The notes: generated by a model from the letters alone, not told the origin. DNA of 7,876 nt from an uncultured Lachnospiraceae bacterium (GCA_945485625.1 CALYSH010000057.1:1-7876); one strand, 5' to 3'; shown: positions 1 to 6,069, numbered from the stretch's first letter. A program made the numbers and translations.

Positions 1-976
1 AATTGTTGATATCAAGCAGGGTAACCGCATCCTGGGATACGCAGGTACCGATGAACTCGGAGAGACATCCGTAGATATCTACCTCACAGGATACAGGGAT
101 ACCCATACCGGTTAAACGGCTGTTTACGTAGCAGGGTACGAAACCGAACTGGGTCTGGAATGCAGGCCAGCACTTACCGGCGATTGCAACATACTTTCTG
201 TAACCTCTGTGTGCCTCAACCCAGTCAAGAAGGGTCAGCTCATACTGAGCAAGCTTCTTAAGAATCTCAGGCTTCTTGTTGCCTGCGCCAAGCTCAGCTT
301 CCATCTCTGCAACCTTAGCAGGGATTCTCTCATCCCCTGCATGCTTGTTGAAGGCTTCGAACAGGTCAAGCTCGGAGTTCTCCTCAATTTCAACACCCAA
401 GTTGTAAAGCTGCTTAATGGGAGCGTTACATGCAAGGAAGTTCATAGGTCTGGGACCGAAGGAAATGATCTTCAGGTCGGAAAGTCCGATGATTGCTCTT
501 GCGATGGGAAGGAACTCTTTGATCATATCAGCGCACTCCTCAGCAGTACCTACAGGGTACTCAGGGATGTATGCCTTAACATTGCGAAGCTTTAAGTTGT
601 AGCTTGCATTCAGCATACCGCAGTATGCATCTCCACGACCGTCCATAAGGTCGTTCTGGCTCTCCTCTGCTGCTGCAATGTACATTGCAGGACCATCAAA
701 GTGCTTAGCAAGCAGGGTCTCGGAAATTTCAGGGCCGAAGTTTCCAAGGTATACGCAAAGTGCGTTACATCCTGCCTTCTTGATATCCTCAAGAGCGTTC
801 ACCATATCGATTTCGCTCTCGATGATGGTAACAGGGCACTCATAGATATCAGCAGCGCCGTATTTCTTTGTGTAAGCATCAACCAATGCTTTTCTTCTGT
901 TGATGGTAAGGGAAGCAGGGAAGCAATCACGGCTTACACCAACAATACCAACTTTTACCTGAGGTAAATTGTTCAT
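1..976 (-). CDS. L-fucose/L-arabinose isomerase family protein (C-terminal part beyond window)
   Basis: Aldose-ketose isomerase of the FucI/AraA superfamily, a cytosolic enzyme expected to convert an aldopentose or deoxyhexose (L-arabinose is the best guess here) to its ketose. The 325 visible codons run from ATG at 976 off the left edge. The protein begins MNNLPQVKVGIVGVSRDCFP and contains YLGNFGPE (residues 76-83), SFGPRP (172-177) and FQTQFGFVPCYVNSRLTG (273-290). E298 in CEVDIYG and D322 in LLDIN are 24 residues apart, the same spacing as the metal-binding Glu337/Asp361 pair of E. coli FucI; the third expected ligand, a C-terminal His, lies outside the window. The start is supported by AAGGAGGA at 985-992. 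It follows DUF4867 by 70 bp and is probably the last visible gene of the kinase-DUF4867-isomerase unit. The family is clear; arabinose versus fucose or another sugar is inferred from context only. Confidence 0.9.
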   Translation of the reverse strand, partial: MNNLPQVKVGIVGVSRDCFPASLTINRRKALVDAYTKKYGAADIYECPVTIIESEIDMVNALEDIKKAGCNALCVYLGNFGPEISETLLAKHFDGPAMYIAAAEESQNDLMDGRGDAYCGMLNASYNLKLRNVKAYIPEYPVGTAEECADMIKEFLPIARAIIGLSDLKIISFGPRPMNFLACNAPIKQLYNLGVEIEENSELDLFEAFNKHAGDERIPAKVAEMEAELGAGNKKPEILKKLAQYELTLLDWVEAHRGYRKYVAIAGKCWPAFQTQFGFVPCYVNSRLTGMGIPVSCEVDIYGCLSEFIGTCVSQDAVTLLDINN

Positions 977-984
977 TTTAAATA

Positions 985-992
985 TCCTCCTT
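985..992 (-). promoter_or_regulatory. ribosome binding site of the isomerase gene
   Basis: Minus-strand AAGGAGGA, a near-perfect anti-Shine-Dalgarno match, lies 8 nt upstream of the ATG at 976 and fixes that start. Confidence 0.85.
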
Positions 993-1019
993 AAGATAAT
1001 TTGTTTTAATTTATGCTCG

Positions 1020-1034
1020 CAGGCCAACGGCCTG
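1020..1034. repeat. short perfect hairpin between DUF4867 and isomerase genes
   Basis: CAGGCC-AAC-GGCCTG forms a perfect 6-bp GC-rich stem with a 3-nt loop, beginning 12 bp after the DUF4867 stop codon. No T-run follows it on the minus strand, so it does not look like an intrinsic terminator. An mRNA-stabilising or processing hairpin is possible but is inference. Confidence 0.5.
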
Positions 1035-1046
1035 AGGCTTACTTCA

Positions 1047-1691
1047 TTATTCGTTTACATTAAGGTTCTTTCCCTTAAGTCCAAGGAAGCTTCCTGCATC
1101 CAGGCCACCCTCTGCATGTCCGATTAACCACTTGTTCACAGCGGTGATCAGTGCATCCTCACTGGGAGCGGTGCCGTCTGCATTCACCTTTGCGTGTGCA
1201 GTCTTCAAAGGATAGTTGGTTCCCTTGGGCAGTACAATACCCACCTGGAAGCCCTCACCCTTTACGCCGCAGGGTGCATAGTGCAGTGTGGTAGCAAATA
1301 CCTCTACTGCAGTACCTGCAGGTAAGAAGAATGCCTTTACCTTGGAGGTATCATAGGTGAAGTCCTCCTCCACATCCGCCAAAAGACCAAGCATCAAAAT
1401 AGCATCGGTAGCTGCTACATTGATTTCGGAGTCACGATGGTACTCCAATGCGTTCAGCATCTCGTTATGTCCGTTGCAGTATCCGATCTGGATCGGCATT
1501 TCACCATAGGTGGTATCAACGAGAGCCTTCATGGTTTCTGTAGCCTCCAGGGCTGCTACACTGGGCTCGTATACGACTCCCTCGGGAATGTCTGTCTTCT
1601 TCAGTGCATCCACAAGGGGTGCGAAGTCCACATTGGTTACGACTCTTCCGTAGCAACGGAATTCTGCATCATTTACAGATAAAATCTTCAT
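1047..1691 (-). CDS. DUF4867 family protein, cupin-like
   Basis: A 214-residue cytosolic protein recognised as DUF4867 from its overall pattern: MKILSVNDAEF start, PIQIGYCNGHN (residues 66-76), LEYHRDSEIN (82-91), FFLPAGTAVEVFATTLHYAPC (121-141) and VLPKGTNYPL (153-162). The biochemical function is unknown to me. Cupin-like traits are visible: EYHRDSE supplies candidate metal ligands H85 and E89, and a PAGTAVE...LHYAP segment supplies H137, resembling the two cupin motifs of ureidoglycolate lyase-like and sugar-isomerase-like proteins. It has no signal peptide or membrane segment. It lies between a sugar kinase and a sugar isomerase, suggesting a role on the sugar or sugar phosphate (epimerase, mutarotase or isomerase), which is inference. 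Minus-strand AAAGGAAG lies about 8 nt before the ATG. It is separated from the kinase by the 357-bp repeat region. Confidence 0.85.
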   Translation of the reverse strand: MKILSVNDAEFRCYGRVVTNVDFAPLVDALKKTDIPEGVVYEPSVAALEATETMKALVDTTYGEMPIQIGYCNGHNEMLNALEYHRDSEINVAATDAILMLGLLADVEEDFTYDTSKVKAFFLPAGTAVEVFATTLHYAPCGVKGEGFQVGIVLPKGTNYPLKTAHAKVNADGTAPSEDALITAVNKWLIGHAEGGLDAGSFLGLKGKNLNVNE

Positions 1692-1718
1692 GTTTTTCTT
1701 CCTTTCTGTTTTTATTCA

Positions 1719-1778
1719 CTCGCCCGTCGGCGAGATTCGGTTTCGCTCGCCCGTCGGCGAGTTCCGGTTTCACTCGCC
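1719..1778. repeat. 27-bp tandem repeat of hairpins (two full units plus start of a third)
   Basis: Units begin at 1719, 1746 and 1773. The first two start with the 16-mer CTCGCCCGTCGGCGAG, a 6-bp stem CTCGCC/GGCGAG with loop CGTC, followed by an 11-nt linker of the form (A/T)T(T/C)CGGTTTC(G/A). The third unit is cut after CTCGCC, where the GGGAGATG arm of the adjacent inverted repeat begins. The layout resembles REP-type palindromic intergenic repeats. Confidence 0.85.
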
Positions 1779-1894
1779 GGGAGATGAAGAGTTTTTGTTT
1801 TCTCCGTCCGGTTGGATATTTTTTCCCTAAAACCCTTACTTACGGGAAAAAACACCACAACCGTCCATCGAACAAAATCTCTTCATCTCCCGGC
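1776..1894. repeat. 119-bp palindromic block with 24-nt inverted arms and nested inner stem
   Basis: The outer arms at 1776-1799 and 1871-1894 are complementary over 24 nt with one mismatch; the 16-nt core is GCCGGGAGATGAAGAG / CTCTTCATCTCCCGGC. Inside, TTTTTTCCC (1819-1827) pairs perfectly with GGGAAAAAA (1844-1852) around a 16-nt loop. The whole block could fold into one long cruciform or RNA hairpin. No transposase gene lies nearby, so a MITE-like origin is only a possibility. Confidence 0.8.
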
Positions 1895-2016
1895 TCGAGG
1901 TTATTTATGCCCCGCTTGAACAGGATTCATAATTCTCCCGACTGGAGGAATTTCACAACTCCCCCGACTGACGGCAGCAATGTTTTTTTCCGTAAGTAAG
2001 GGGTTTAGGAAAAAAT
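1818..2016. repeat. diverged inverted repeat pair, arms 1818-1854 and 1981-2016
   Basis: The right arm, read on the minus strand, matches the left arm over about 37 positions with one gap and two mismatches. The shared core is CCTTACTTACGG flanked by T-runs on one side and A-runs on the other. Weaker similarity appears to continue outside both arms (CTCC..TCCGG-like outside, CCGTC inside), suggesting two inverted copies of one intergenic repeat perhaps 60-80 bp long. Confidence 0.75.
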
Positions 2017-2048
2017 GATTCTGCCGACTGGAGGGGATAAAAATACAA

Positions 2049-3518
2049 TTACTGGATTTTGTTGAAAAGCTCCTTGCATGCAGGGTAGATTTCCTTAAAC
2101 TGTGCATAGCGAGCTTCGTACTTGGCAACCAATTCGGGATCGGGGTCTACGGTGTCTACAATCTTAACGACCTTAGCTGCGATTTCCTCGACGGACTTGT
2201 ACTCGCCGCAGGCAACTGCTGCCAGCATTGCACCACCCATTGCAGGTCCTTCTTCGGACTCGATTACATCCACCTTCAGATTTAAGATATTTGCGATCAT
2301 CTTCTTCCAGAGAGGACTCTTTGCACCACCGCCGCAAATCTTGGTTCTCTCAAGCTTGATACCCAGGGACTTGGCAACCTCTAAGGAATCACGAAGAGCA
2401 AAGCCTACGCCCTCCAGAACGGCCTGGGTCATATCTGCTCTGGTGGAATCCATGGTCATACCGATAAAGGTAGCTCTTGCGTTGGGATTATTGTGAGGAG
2501 AACGCTCACCCATCAGATAAGGCAGGAAGAATACATGGTTCTCACCAAGCTTCTCAATTGCCTTCTGCTCCTCTGCATAATTCTTGGTGCCGATGATTTC
2601 ATCCATCCACCACTTGTTGCAGGATGCGGCACTCAGCATACATCCCATAAGATGATACTTGCCATCTGCATGTGCGAAGGAATGAAGTGCATTGAACTTA
2701 TCTACTCCGAAGTTCTTGGAGGAGATGAAGATGGTTCCGCTGGTACCCAGGGAAATATTACACATATTATCGCCTACAGTACCGGTACCTACAGCTGCTG
2801 CCGCATTATCGCCGGCACCTGCAGCTACGATACAGGTTGCAGGAATACCAAGCATCTCTGCCACCTCAGGAAGCACCGTACCAACCGCTTCATAGCTCTC
2901 ATAGCACTTAGCAAGCTTATCTTCGGAAATACCGCAGATTTCGCACATCTCCTTGGACCACTTACGATTCTTTACGTCAAAGAGAAGCATGCCGGATGCA
3001 TCGGATACATCGGTGCAGTGAACACCGGTCAGCTTGTATGCGATGTAATCCTTTGGAAGCATAATCTTCTCAATCTTTGCGAAGTTTTCAGGCTCCTTGT
3101 TCTTTACCCACAGAATCTTCGGTGCGGTAAAGCCGGTGAAGGAAATGTTTGCTGTATACTCGGACAGCTTCTCCTTACCGATTACGTTGTTCAGATAGTC
3201 ACACTCCTCAAAGGTTCTGCCGTCATTCCACAGAATAGCGGGACGGATGACCTTATCCTCCTTGTCCAGAATTACCAGACCGTGCATCTGACCACCAAAG
3301 CTGATACCTGCAATCTGGCTCCTGTCAGCATCCTGAATCAGCTCCTTAATACCGATTACGGTCTGCTCCCACCAGTCCTCAGGCTTCTGCTCGGACCAAC
3401 CGGGATGAGGGAAGTACAAAGGATACTCCTTTGATACGATATTCTTAATCTTGCCCTCACTGTCCATCAAAAGCAATTTCACAGCTGATGTTCCTAAATC
3501 AACACCGATGTATAACAT
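2049..3518 (-). CDS. xylB: FGGY-family pentulose kinase, xylulokinase type
   Basis: An ATP-dependent cytosolic kinase of the FGGY family that phosphorylates a ketopentose. Its 489 residues compare with 484 in E. coli XylB, and it aligns along its full length. It shows the N-terminal phosphate-binding motif MLYIGVDLGTSAVK (D7), HPGWSEQ (38-44), the xylulokinase-type GGQMHG (75-80), PAILWNDGRT (93-102), FTGFTAPKILWV (127-138), LPKDYI (154-159), the active-site segment AGAGDNAAAAVGTG with presumed catalytic base D237, SLGTSGT in the C-terminal domain, PYLMGERSPHNNP and a final ICGGGAKSPLWKK nucleotide-site segment. AAAGGAGG at 3525-3532 supports the start, and a good promoter lies 58-86 bp upstream. 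The sequence says xylulokinase; the neighbouring arabinosidase and FucI/AraA-like isomerase raise the possibility that the real substrate is L-ribulose. The substrate is therefore uncertain although the family is not. Confidence 0.92.
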   Translation of the reverse strand: MLYIGVDLGTSAVKLLLMDSEGKIKNIVSKEYPLYFPHPGWSEQKPEDWWEQTVIGIKELIQDADRSQIAGISFGGQMHGLVILDKEDKVIRPAILWNDGRTFEECDYLNNVIGKEKLSEYTANISFTGFTAPKILWVKNKEPENFAKIEKIMLPKDYIAYKLTGVHCTDVSDASGMLLFDVKNRKWSKEMCEICGISEDKLAKCYESYEAVGTVLPEVAEMLGIPATCIVAAGAGDNAAAAVGTGTVGDNMCNISLGTSGTIFISSKNFGVDKFNALHSFAHADGKYHLMGCMLSAASCNKWWMDEIIGTKNYAEEQKAIEKLGENHVFFLPYLMGERSPHNNPNARATFIGMTMDSTRADMTQAVLEGVGFALRDSLEVAKSLGIKLERTKICGGGAKSPLWKKMIANILNLKVDVIESEEGPAMGGAMLAAVACGEYKSVEEIAAKVVKIVDTVDPDPELVAKYEARYAQFKEIYPACKELFNKIQ

Positions 3519-3524
3519 AAAAAA

Positions 3525-3532
3525 CCTCCTTT
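3525..3532 (-). promoter_or_regulatory. ribosome binding site of the kinase gene
   Basis: Minus-strand AAAGGAGG lies 6 nt before the ATG at 3518, a strong site that fixes the start. Confidence 0.85.
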
Positions 3533-3575
3533 AATGATTAATGATTCTTTTCATGCACCGCAAAGCACTATCTTA

Positions 3576-3604
3576 ATCATATATTTTTTGTCGAAAAAAA
3601 TCAA
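3576..3604 (-). promoter_or_regulatory. sigma-A-type promoter for the kinase-DUF4867-isomerase unit
   Basis: On the minus strand, -35 TTGATT (3599-3604) and -10 TATGAT (3576-3581) are separated by exactly 17 bp, placing transcription start near 3569 and leaving a leader of about 50 nt before the kinase ATG. The spacer is an AT-rich dyad (ATTTTTT-GTCG-AAAAAAT). Just downstream, 3541-3554 reads ATGATTCTTTTCAT, an imperfect dyad ATGA-N6-TCAT that could be a repressor site; it matches the CcpA cre consensus only partly. Confidence 0.7.
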
Positions 3605-3630
3605 GTGTGCCGCCTCGGAAACATGCACTT
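3594..3630 (-). terminator. weak candidate terminator of the glycosidase gene
   Basis: On the minus strand, AAGTGC (3625-3630) can pair with GCACACTT (3603-3610) with a 2-nt bulge, followed by GA and a run of seven T (3594-3600). The stem is imperfect and the T-run is shared with the kinase promoter spacer. If active, it would leave the downstream genes to their own promoter. Confidence 0.3.
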
Positions 3631-3649
3631 ATTTTCTACAAAACCAAGC

Positions 3650-5773
3650 CTACTTTATCGGAATCCAGACCTTCATTTCCCCTTCCTTGCGATTGTCCCA
3701 TGCATAGTAGGGAATCAACTTGATATCCACCGTTTTTTCCCTGCTCTTCACATACTCGGTATAAAGGCTGTCTTCTCTCGAATCCTCCTCCATACGAAGT
3801 CCCGGGACATGAAGAGAAATGGTTCTGTGTCCGAATTCCATATCATTTTCCACCGCTATTTTGCTAAGCCTGGAGGAATCCACACTGACAAGCTGAAGTT
3901 CACTTCCGTTGTCCGCCTCTTCCATGCAATAACAAACGGGCCCCCGCAGGAAAGCTACCCTATTGGTGTTCTCCCACACTGCGGAATTCGAACGCATGAT
4001 GCGAACCTCCAAGGGGAAATCCAGACAAATGCAATCCTCATCCTGCCAATCGTCTGTCAGATACAGATACCCGTTCTCCATTCTCACAAACTCGGAATCA
4101 TTGGCCATATCCTCTGACAAGCCCTGAGGAGTCAAATGAAACTTCTTTGATTTATGGTTGGTGTGTGTACTGCAAATTTCAACCTTTGCCTCCTTCACCC
4201 AACCGGGAATACGGAATGCCAGAGTTCCTCTCACCGGGCTGTCAACGTGCAGATTAAACTCTATATGGCCGTCCCAGGGATAATCTGTATTCACCTGTAT
4301 ATCCAGGGTTTTCTCCCCGAACTGTTTGGAAACCAGACTGCCCAGATACAGGTGGGTATACAGGACGTCCTCACTCTCCGTATAAGCATATGCGCCCAAA
4401 GAGCTTACGATTCTCGCAATATTGGGCGGGCAGCATGCACAGCCGAACCACTTCTGGCGTATGGGCTTTACATGATACTTTCTTTCATCCTTTTTGCAGG
4501 CCTCGGGGCGTACATCCAGCGGATTTACATAGAAGAAGCTCTTTCCGTCCAGCGCCATACCTGCAAGCACGGTGTTGTACAAAGCCTGCTCCATCACATC
4601 GCCGTACTGGTTCTTTGCCTCTATCTGAAGCATACGTCTTGCGAAGAATGCCAGACCGATTGCGGCGCAGGTCTCTGAATACGCGGTATCATTGGGCAAA
4701 TCGTAAGCAAAGGTAAATGCCTCACCCAGATGACTGCTGCCGATACCACCGGTAATATACATTTTTTTCTGTACGATATCCTTCCAGATTTCACGGCAAG
4801 CCTTTAGCAGGGACTCATCCTGCTTCAGTCTGGCCACATCCGCCATACCGCTGTAGAGGTACACGGCACGAACGGCATGTCCTACCGCCTCTGTCATATC
4901 CCGCACCGGCATATGGGCCTGATGGTAATAGTCCTTTGAATCCGGCGAAGGCTTATGATAAGGGCGTCCCTCATAAGCGTTGCGGGCTTCCTCTTCCACA
5001 TCAAAATAATTAGGGCTCTGTCCTCTCATATCCAGGAAGAAGCAGCTTAAATTCAAATACTTCTCTTCCCCGGTCAGTTCATAAAGTCTGGCCAGTGCCA
5101 TCTCGGCAATTTCGTGTCCCGGATAGCCTTTACATTTCCCCTCTTCATAGCCGAAATAGGAAGCAATGAAGTCACCGTATCGCATGGCCGCGCGAAGCAG
5201 CCTGTCTTTCCCGGTCGCCTCATAATAGGAAATCGCCCCCTCCAGCAAATGTCCGAAGCAATACAGCTCGTGATGATCGCGAAGATTGGTAAAAATCCGG
5301 TCCATTCCGTTTATGATGTAATAGGTATCCAGATAACCGTTGTCTGCCTGGGCATTGCATACAATGTCAATGGCCTCATCTGCGGTACGCTCCAATTCCT
5401 CGTCGGGACAGTTTATCAAAGAATAACCAACCGCCTCAATCCACTTGGAGAAGTCACTGTCCTGGAACACAAAACCATAGAATTTATCCGGTTCCGGCTC
5501 CTTTCCTTCCTCCGGCAATGCATTAAAGCCACGGAAGGAGTACACAGGCTCCACAAAATCCTTCTGGGTATGCTTCTTGCGCAAAAGCTCTCCTGCCACC
5601 TTAAAGTTACGCATACAATAGCTGGGGGCGGCATCCGGCACTCTGTCATTCAATGCCTCCCACTGATAGGGAATGACCTCTTTACGAACCAGCTCCTGCT
5701 CTCTGCCCCAGAATTCGTCCGTTATCTGAATAGCCTGTAACCCCAGAGGCTTACTAAATAGCTTACTATCCAT
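3650..5773 (-). CDS. GH127-type beta-L-arabinofuranosidase, cytosolic
   Basis: A glycoside hydrolase of the GH127 family (HypBA1-like, formerly DUF1680) that removes non-reducing beta-L-arabinofuranose units. It has 707 residues against about 660 for B. longum HypBA1. It opens with an all-alpha catalytic barrel (about residues 1-470: ITDEFWGREQ, ADNGYLDTYY, HELYCFGHLLEGA, TGGIGSSHLGEAF), followed by beta-sandwich regions. The unusual Cys-nucleophile zinc site is fully present: acid/base E351 in HLGEAF; E367 and C369 in AYSETCAAIG, 16 residues on as in HypBA1 (E322/E338); and C447/C448 in FGCACCPPNIARI, equivalent to nucleophile C417 and C418. There is no signal peptide, so the substrate must be imported as an oligosaccharide. 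GAGG at 5781-5784, 7 nt upstream, supports the ATG; an ATG further upstream is closed by an immediate in-frame TGA. It lies 131 bp upstream of the kinase gene. A related GH127 activity on another sugar cannot be excluded. Confidence 0.88.
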   Translation of the reverse strand: MDSKLFSKPLGLQAIQITDEFWGREQELVRKEVIPYQWEALNDRVPDAAPSYCMRNFKVAGELLRKKHTQKDFVEPVYSFRGFNALPEEGKEPEPDKFYGFVFQDSDFSKWIEAVGYSLINCPDEELERTADEAIDIVCNAQADNGYLDTYYIINGMDRIFTNLRDHHELYCFGHLLEGAISYYEATGKDRLLRAAMRYGDFIASYFGYEEGKCKGYPGHEIAEMALARLYELTGEEKYLNLSCFFLDMRGQSPNYFDVEEEARNAYEGRPYHKPSPDSKDYYHQAHMPVRDMTEAVGHAVRAVYLYSGMADVARLKQDESLLKACREIWKDIVQKKMYITGGIGSSHLGEAFTFAYDLPNDTAYSETCAAIGLAFFARRMLQIEAKNQYGDVMEQALYNTVLAGMALDGKSFFYVNPLDVRPEACKKDERKYHVKPIRQKWFGCACCPPNIARIVSSLGAYAYTESEDVLYTHLYLGSLVSKQFGEKTLDIQVNTDYPWDGHIEFNLHVDSPVRGTLAFRIPGWVKEAKVEICSTHTNHKSKKFHLTPQGLSEDMANDSEFVRMENGYLYLTDDWQDEDCICLDFPLEVRIMRSNSAVWENTNRVAFLRGPVCYCMEEADNGSELQLVSVDSSRLSKIAVENDMEFGHRTISLHVPGLRMEEDSREDSLYTEYVKSREKTVDIKLIPYYAWDNRKEGEMKVWIPIK

Positions 5774-5834
5774 ATATCATCCTCGCATTTCGCAATCTGT
5801 TACTGTTTCAACCCATAAATACATGCTTATGCCT

Positions 5835-5863
5835 ATTCTATCATTTCAAAATATGTGTCGCCA
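5835..5863 (-). promoter_or_regulatory. weak candidate promoter for the glycosidase gene
   Basis: On the minus strand, a -10-like TAGAAT (5835-5840) lies 17 bp from TGGCGA (5858-5863), which matches TTGACA at only three positions. The dyad ATGTG-TCGC-CACAT (5853-5866) covers this -35, so a weak -35 with activator or repressor control would fit. The distance to the ATG at 5773 is about 60 nt. Confidence 0.35.
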
Positions 5864-5866
5864 CAT
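5853..5866. promoter_or_regulatory. dyad ATGTG-TCGC-CACAT, candidate operator
   Basis: A perfect 5-4-5 inverted repeat in the divergent intergenic region, overlapping the weak -35 of the candidate glycosidase promoter. The symmetry is seen directly; the regulator is unknown. Confidence 0.45.
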
Positions 5867-5870
5867 GAAA

Positions 5871-5933
5871 ATTGCCATTCCAATCGCGAAATATTGCCAC
5901 ATTTTATCCTTTTTTTCCACAGAGGTTCGCAAT
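5871..5933. repeat. short motif repeats in the divergent intergenic region
   Basis: ATTGCCA occurs at 5871-5877 and 5893-5899, 22 bp apart (about two helical turns). TTCGCAAT occurs at 5926-5933 and again at 5789-5796. Direct repeats one or two turns apart are typical of AraC-type or multi-site regulator binding, but no regulator gene is in the window. Confidence 0.4.
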
Positions 5934-5970
5934 ACGCAAAACAGTTATCCACAACTTTTTCTTTTTTGTC

Positions 5971-5984
5971 TGACACACTTGTCA
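5971..5984. promoter_or_regulatory. dyad TGACA-CACT-TGTCA over the -35 of the rightward promoter
   Basis: A perfect 5-4-5 inverted repeat whose right half forms most of the -35 hexamer at 5979-5984. A protein bound here would block RNA polymerase, so a repressor operator is the simplest reading, by inference. Confidence 0.5.
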
Positions 5985-6007
5985 CTTACAACATCTTGTG
6001 GTATAAT
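5979..6007 (+). promoter_or_regulatory. strong extended -10 promoter for the tocopherol cyclase-like gene
   Basis: The -35 TTGTCA (5979-5984), a 17-bp spacer and the -10 TATAAT (6002-6007) with an upstream TGG extension (5999-6001) form a near-consensus sigma-A promoter. Transcription would start near 6014, giving a leader of about 56 nt. Confidence 0.8.
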
Positions 6008-6069
6008 TTTTAACAGAAATACGAAATGTTGTTATTTGGCAAAAGAAAGAAGATACCGGAGAAAAAACC

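Larger units (their letters stand above)
1692..2048. repeat. repeat-rich intergenic region between kinase and DUF4867 genes
   Basis: This stretch lies between two co-directional genes and has no convincing coding region. It is a mosaic of: a 27-bp tandem hairpin repeat (1719-1778); a 119-bp palindromic block with 24-nt arms (1776-1894); a second inverted pair with arms of about 37 nt (1818-1854 and 1981-2016); and three copies of an 11-mer CCGACTG(GA/AC)GG at 1938, 1964 and 2024. No clear promoter for DUF4867 is visible in it. It may be a cluster of dispersed intergenic repeats or MITE-like remnants, or a structured RNA in the operon leader/spacer. The repeats are seen directly; any function is inference. 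Confidence 0.8.

Noticed and set aside
1604..1999. Plus-strand open frame (131 codons) with Arg/Pro/Ser/Phe repeats
   Set aside because: It runs through the end of the DUF4867 gene and the repeat mosaic; its repeated peptide segment is simply the translated 27-bp tandem repeat.
1901..2128. Minus-strand open frame (75 codons) bridging the kinase end and repeat region
   Set aside because: It starts inside the kinase gene in another frame, has no ribosome binding site, and its tail is translated repeat DNA.
2493..3434. Long plus-strand open frame (313 codons) opposite the kinase gene
   Set aside because: It is a mirror of a strongly conserved kinase in another frame, with Cys/Ile/Leu-rich non-family protein and no ribosome binding site.
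3541..3554. Possible CcpA cre site ATGATTCTTTTCAT
   Set aside because: It lacks the central CG and is one base short of the usual spacing; kept only as a weak dyad in the promoter note.
5114..5740. Plus-strand open frame (208 codons) opposite the glycosidase gene
   Set aside because: It lies wholly antisense to GH127 coding sequence, and no ribosome binding site or family pattern is visible.
5945..5953. Perfect DnaA-box-like TTATCCACA
   Set aside because: It is a single copy with no cluster of boxes, no dnaA/dnaN neighbours and no origin-like unwinding element; a chance match or isolated DnaA site is more likely.
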